A stretch of DNA of 49,597 bases from MGOM01 sp035455265 (lineage in GTDB: Bacteria; Chloroflexota; Anaerolineae; Anaerolineales; E44-bin32), in assembly GCA_035455265.1 (NCBI GenBank), contig DATIFK010000136.1:1-49597 (forward strand), given 5' to 3'. Below, in pieces: positions 47,027-49,597 of the stretch; the stretch's first letter is position 1, and the number at the start of each line of letters is the position of its first letter. The notes below the pieces were generated by a model. It saw only the letters and a program-made list of their open reading frames with translations. It was not told the DNA's origin and searched no databases. Made by a program: the position numbers and the translations under genes.

Positions 47027-47896
47027 ATGAGTGCCATCGCCACCAGCCGGACGCGTCCGCCAGGTGCCAGGCCGGGGCTACTGGAGTTCGGCCGAATCCC
47101 CTGGTGGGCCATCATCATCATCGCCACCGGGCTGGCCCTCACCTACGCCATCCTGGCCAACCAGACCTATCACGAGACGTTCAACTACCTCGTGACGGGG
47201 GTCGTCGTCACACTGCGCATCGCCTTTGTAGCCTACCTGCTGGCGACCATCATCGGCCTCATCACCGGTCTCGCCCGAACGTCCAAGAATCCGGTCCTCT
47301 TCACGATCTCGACCCTCTACGTCGAGACGGCGCGCGGCATTCCGTTGATCGTGCTCATGCTCTACGTGGCGTTCGTCATCATCCCGGCCGGGGTGTCGCT
47401 GTTGAAGGCGATCGGCACGTGGGGTCTGAGCCTCGGTCTGGAGCCGCTGCAGGGCGCCCTGACGTCCCTGTCGACGTTGAGCATTCGCCAGATCAACACG
47501 GAAATGCGCGGCATCTTCGCCCTGGCGATCGGCTACGGGGCTTTCGAGGCGGAGATCTTCCGCGCCGGGATTCAATCCATCAGCCGGGGGCAGATGGAAG
47601 CGGCCCGCTCCCTCGGCATGACGTACCCGCAGGCGATGCGCTACGTCATCCTGCCGCAAGCGATCCGCCGCGTGCTGCCACCGCTGGGCAACGACTTCAT
47701 CGCCTGCTTGAAGGACTCATCGCTGCTGACCGTGCTGGCGGTCAACGAACTGACCCAACTGGGCCGCCTGCGGCGCGCCAGCACGTTCCGTGTCTTCGAA
47801 ACCTTCAACGTCGTGACCTACCTGTACCTGGCCATGACGATGCTGTTGTCGGCAGTCGTGCGTTTCATCGAAGGGAAGATGCACATCGAGGAGTAG
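47027..47896 (+). CDS. Amino-acid ABC transporter permease
   Basis: This 289-residue inner-membrane protein of the HisM/GlnP type has about six hydrophobic helices. The ABC permease EAA loop is clear: FRAGIQSISRGQMEAARSLGMTYPQAMRYVILPQAIRRVLPPLGNDFI at about 180-227. The N-terminal VTGVVVTLRIAFVAYLLATIIGL is the typical start of the transport domain. It works with the upstream binding protein. No ATP-binding subunit follows; the next genes are a tRNA on the other strand and plsX. The ATPase must be encoded elsewhere. The ATG at 47027 overlaps no other gene. Confidence 0.94.
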   Translation: MSAIATSRTRPPGARPGLLEFGRIPWWAIIIIATGLALTYAILANQTYHETFNYLVTGVVVTLRIAFVAYLLATIIGLITGLARTSKNPVLFTISTLYVETARGIPLIVLMLYVAFVIIPAGVSLLKAIGTWGLSLGLEPLQGALTSLSTLSIRQINTEMRGIFALAIGYGAFEAEIFRAGIQSISRGQMEAARSLGMTYPQAMRYVILPQAIRRVLPPLGNDFIACLKDSSLLTVLAVNELTQLGRLRRASTFRVFETFNVVTYLYLAMTMLLSAVVRFIEGKMHIEE

Positions 47897-47931
47897 GACT
47901 GGCCGTTCCCGCTCCGCTTGCCCCGAGCGAA

Positions 47932-47957
47932 GAGAGCCATCCGGCTGGATGGCTCTC
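47932..47957. terminator. Hairpin between permease gene and tRNA-Leu
   Basis: An 11-bp stem (47932-47942 with 47947-47957, loop GGCT) lies between convergent units and is followed on the plus strand by a weak T-rich stretch (ATTGT). Confidence 0.65.
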
Positions 47958-47964
47958 ATTGTCC

Positions 47965-48049
47965 TGGTGCGCTGGGGGGGAGTTGAACCCCCACGCCTTG
48001 CGGCACATGGCCCTCAACCATGCCTGTCTGCCAGTTCCAGCACCAGCGC
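47965..48049 (-). tRNA. tRNA-Leu (anticodon GAG)
   Basis: On the minus strand the gene starts GCGCTGG and ends CCAGCGC-A-CCA, which gives a 7-bp acceptor stem with encoded CCA. The anticodon arm is CATGG, loop TTGAGGG, CCATG, so the anticodon is GAG (codons CUC/CUU). A long variable arm follows (GTGCCGCAAGGCGT), as expected for a class II tRNA-Leu. The T-arm GGGGGTTCAACTCCCCC is intact. Confidence 0.96.
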
Positions 48050-48075
48050 ACGCGATTGGGCCGACGAACCGCGGT

Positions 48076-48103
48076 ATTATAGCCGCGCCCCGAGGGGTGT
48101 CAA
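48076..48103 (-). promoter_or_regulatory. Consensus promoter of tRNA-Leu
   Basis: On the minus strand TTGACA (48103-48098) and TATAAT (48081-48076) are 16 nt apart, and transcription would start about 20 nt before the tRNA. Confidence 0.8.
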
Positions 48104-48126
48104 CCCGAAGCGGACGGAGGACCATC

Positions 48127-49134
48127 GTGCGGATCGTTCTGGACGCGATGGGCAGCGACTCTCACCCGACGCCCGAGGTCGAAGCGGCCGCCGAAGCGGC
48201 GCGATTGTGGGATGAGCCGCTGCTGTTGAGCGGGCCGGAGGCTGAACTGCGGCCGAGGTTGGACGCGCTGGGCGTCGATCCGTCCCGTGTACGAATCTTC
48301 GACGCCCCGGAACTGCTGTCAATGACCGACCATCCGGCCGAGTCGGCCCGCGGCAAGCCGCGCAGTTCGATGGCGGTCGGCATCGACCTCGTCCATCGGG
48401 GCGAAGCCGATGCCTTCGTGACGGCGGGCAACACCGGCGGCGCGATGGCCACGGCCCTCTTCCGGCTTGGCCGCATCCGAGGCGTGAAACGCCCCGCCCT
48501 TGGAGGCATCTTCCCAGTCCGGACGGGGCGCGCCGTCGTGCTCGACATCGGCGCCAACGCCGAATGCCGGCCGGAGTACCTCGTCCAGTTCGCCGTGATG
48601 GGTTCTGTCTATGCGCAAATGGCGCTGGGGGTGGAGCGCCCGCGGGTGGGACTCCTTTCCAATGGAGAAGAGGCCGAGAAGGGGAATCCCCTGGTGAAGG
48701 AGACCTTCCCCCTGCTCCAACGATCCGGGCTGAACTTCGTCGGGAATGTCGAGTCGAAGGAAGTGTACGCCGGCGAGGTCGACGTCGTGGTGACGGATGG
48801 ATTCACCGGCAACATCTTCTTGAAGACCAGTGAAGCGGTGGCCCGCCTTCTGGTGGACATCTTGAAGCGAGAAATCCAGTCAGGACCTGTGACCACTTTG
48901 GGCGGGGTGCTGGCGATGCCGGCTCTGCGCCGCGTCCGCAAACTGATGGACCCGGCGGAGGTCGGCGCCGTGCCGCTCTTGGGAATCGACGGCCTGGTGC
49001 TGGTCGGCCACGGCCGCTCGGACGCGCGGGCGCTGGTGAGCGCTTTGCGCGGAGCGCGCCAGGCGGTCTCGAGTGGATTGCTCTCGGCCTTGCGCCGTGC
49101 GATTCAGTCTCAGCCCGGGGGAGCGACGGCTTGA
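48127..49134 (+). CDS. plsX: Phosphate acyltransferase PlsX
   Basis: This 335-residue protein starts MRIVLDAMGSDSHPTPEVEAA and has the PlsX blocks SAGNTGGAM-like VTAGNTGGAMA, DIGANAECRPEYLVQFAVMG, GLLSNGEEAEKGN, VTDGFTGNIFLKTSE and LLGIDGLVLVGHGRSDARA. PlsX converts acyl-ACP to acyl-phosphate, the donor for PlsY in phospholipid synthesis; it is peripheral on the membrane. The start is GTG at 48127 after GGAGG; the frame is open far upstream, but that part is the permease region in another frame. Its stop overlaps the ketosynthase start (TTGA), a common plsX-fab arrangement. Confidence 0.95.
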   Translation: MRIVLDAMGSDSHPTPEVEAAAEAARLWDEPLLLSGPEAELRPRLDALGVDPSRVRIFDAPELLSMTDHPAESARGKPRSSMAVGIDLVHRGEADAFVTAGNTGGAMATALFRLGRIRGVKRPALGGIFPVRTGRAVVLDIGANAECRPEYLVQFAVMGSVYAQMALGVERPRVGLLSNGEEAEKGNPLVKETFPLLQRSGLNFVGNVESKEVYAGEVDVVVTDGFTGNIFLKTSEAVARLLVDILKREIQSGPVTTLGGVLAMPALRRVRKLMDPAEVGAVPLLGIDGLVLVGHGRSDARALVSALRGARQAVSSGLLSALRRAIQSQPGGATA

Positions 49135-49597
49135 CCTCCTTGCCTTTCCGTCGCGTCGTGGTCACCGGCATCGGTTGGGTGACGCCTCTGGGAGATACGG
49201 TCGACGGCGTGTGGGAGGCCCTCGTCGCCGGTCGGTCCGGGATCCGCCACGTCGATGTCGATGGAACGAAGGGATTTCCGTGCCGTATCGCCGGCGCGCT
49301 ACCCGATTTCCGGCCCGATGGGCGCCTGCCCGCCAAGGAAGCGCGGCGCATGGCGCGCGTCTCCCAGATCGCCCTCGTCGCCGGCCAGAAGGCCATCGAG
49401 GACGCCCGGCTGCCGCTTCCACTGGCTGAACCGGAACGCGCCGGGGTCATCATGGGAACCGCCATAGGCGGCCTGGACCGGGCCGATGAGGGGATTCAAG
49501 TTCTGCGCTCGCGCGGCCTGGACCGGGTCAACCCTTTCTTCTTGCCTTCGGCGCTGCCGAACATGCCGGCCTTCCACATCACCCAACAGCTCGGTGC
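49131..49597 (+). CDS. fabF: 3-oxoacyl-ACP synthase II (FabF type), 3' end cut by window edge
   Basis: From TTG 49131, which overlaps the plsX stop as TTGA, an open frame runs to the window end. The visible 155 residues start LTSLPFRRVVVTGIGWVTPLG. They continue with VDGVWEALVAGRSGIRHV, then RRMARVSQIALVAGQKAIEDA, GVIMGTAIGGLD and the region NPFFLPSALPNMPAFHI, all typical of the N-terminal half of KAS II. The active-site Cys lies beyond the window. FabF elongates acyl-ACP with malonyl-ACP in fatty acid synthesis, which fits the plsX context. Confidence 0.92.
   Translation, partial: MTSLPFRRVVVTGIGWVTPLGDTVDGVWEALVAGRSGIRHVDVDGTKGFPCRIAGALPDFRPDGRLPAKEARRMARVSQIALVAGQKAIEDARLPLPLAEPERAGVIMGTAIGGLDRADEGIQVLRSRGLDRVNPFFLPSALPNMPAFHITQQLG

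Overview
The window is GC-rich, densely coded chromosomal DNA from a free-living bacterium. The combination of a multi-GAF histidine kinase with an HD-GYP regulator, a small DUF4870 membrane protein, a sigma-54 factor carrying a zinc-ribbon-like insert, many ATGA/TTGA gene overlaps and frequent GTG/TTG starts best fits Chloroflexota, probably an Anaerolineae-like lineage. That placement is inferred from gene style, not from a marker search. No insertion sequence, prophage or CRISPR array was seen.

Left part (1-13.3 kb): a truncated aquaporin, fmt, a DUF4870 membrane protein, recJ, a family 2 glycosyltransferase, and a run of AAA+ ATPase, glycerophosphodiester phosphodiesterase, PLP-dependent threonine/serine dehydratase and a CoA-transferase beta subunit. 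A large secreted glycoside hydrolase family 3 protein follows, then a divergent pair made of a Ser/Thr kinase and an FHA-winged-helix regulator. Next (13.3-16.2 kb, minus strand) is a trans-translation block: an S41 tail-specific protease, smpB, an unknown gene and the tmRNA gene ssrA, whose tag reads ANRTYAALPLAA.

Middle (16.3-29.2 kb): a five-GAF histidine kinase with an HD-GYP response regulator; a Xer-type tyrosine recombinase whose 5' leader holds an 11-6-11 bp inverted repeat with the layout of a dif site; a YdiJ-like FAD/Fe-S oxidoreductase; hflX; an M28 lipoprotein peptidase; and trmFO.

The most striking region is 29.2-45.0 kb. rpoN (sigma-54), a PAS histidine kinase and an NtrC-type activator without a DNA-binding domain are followed by two operons. 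Each operon is preceded by a -24/-12 promoter with intact GGCAC and TTGCA elements, and a third such element lies upstream of rpoN itself. The first operon encodes a small two-helix membrane protein, a 1690-residue TPR protein and a TPR protein with a caspase-fold (C25-like) peptidase domain. The second encodes a TIM-barrel-like protein, an FtsZ whose T7 catalytic loop has His in place of the second Asp, and two small proteins. This looks like a self-contained sigma-54 regulatory circuit driving a TPR/protease module and a variant FtsZ, and I know of no description of it.

Right end (45.2-49.6 kb): a divergent LCP-like secreted protein, an amino-acid ABC substrate-binding lipoprotein and permease without their ATPase, tRNA-Leu(GAG), plsX, and the start of a fabF-type ketosynthase gene. 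Several genes (fmt, the glycosyltransferase, the GH3 gene, trmFO, rpoN) have a -10 element only 4-8 nt before the start codon, which suggests leaderless mRNAs.
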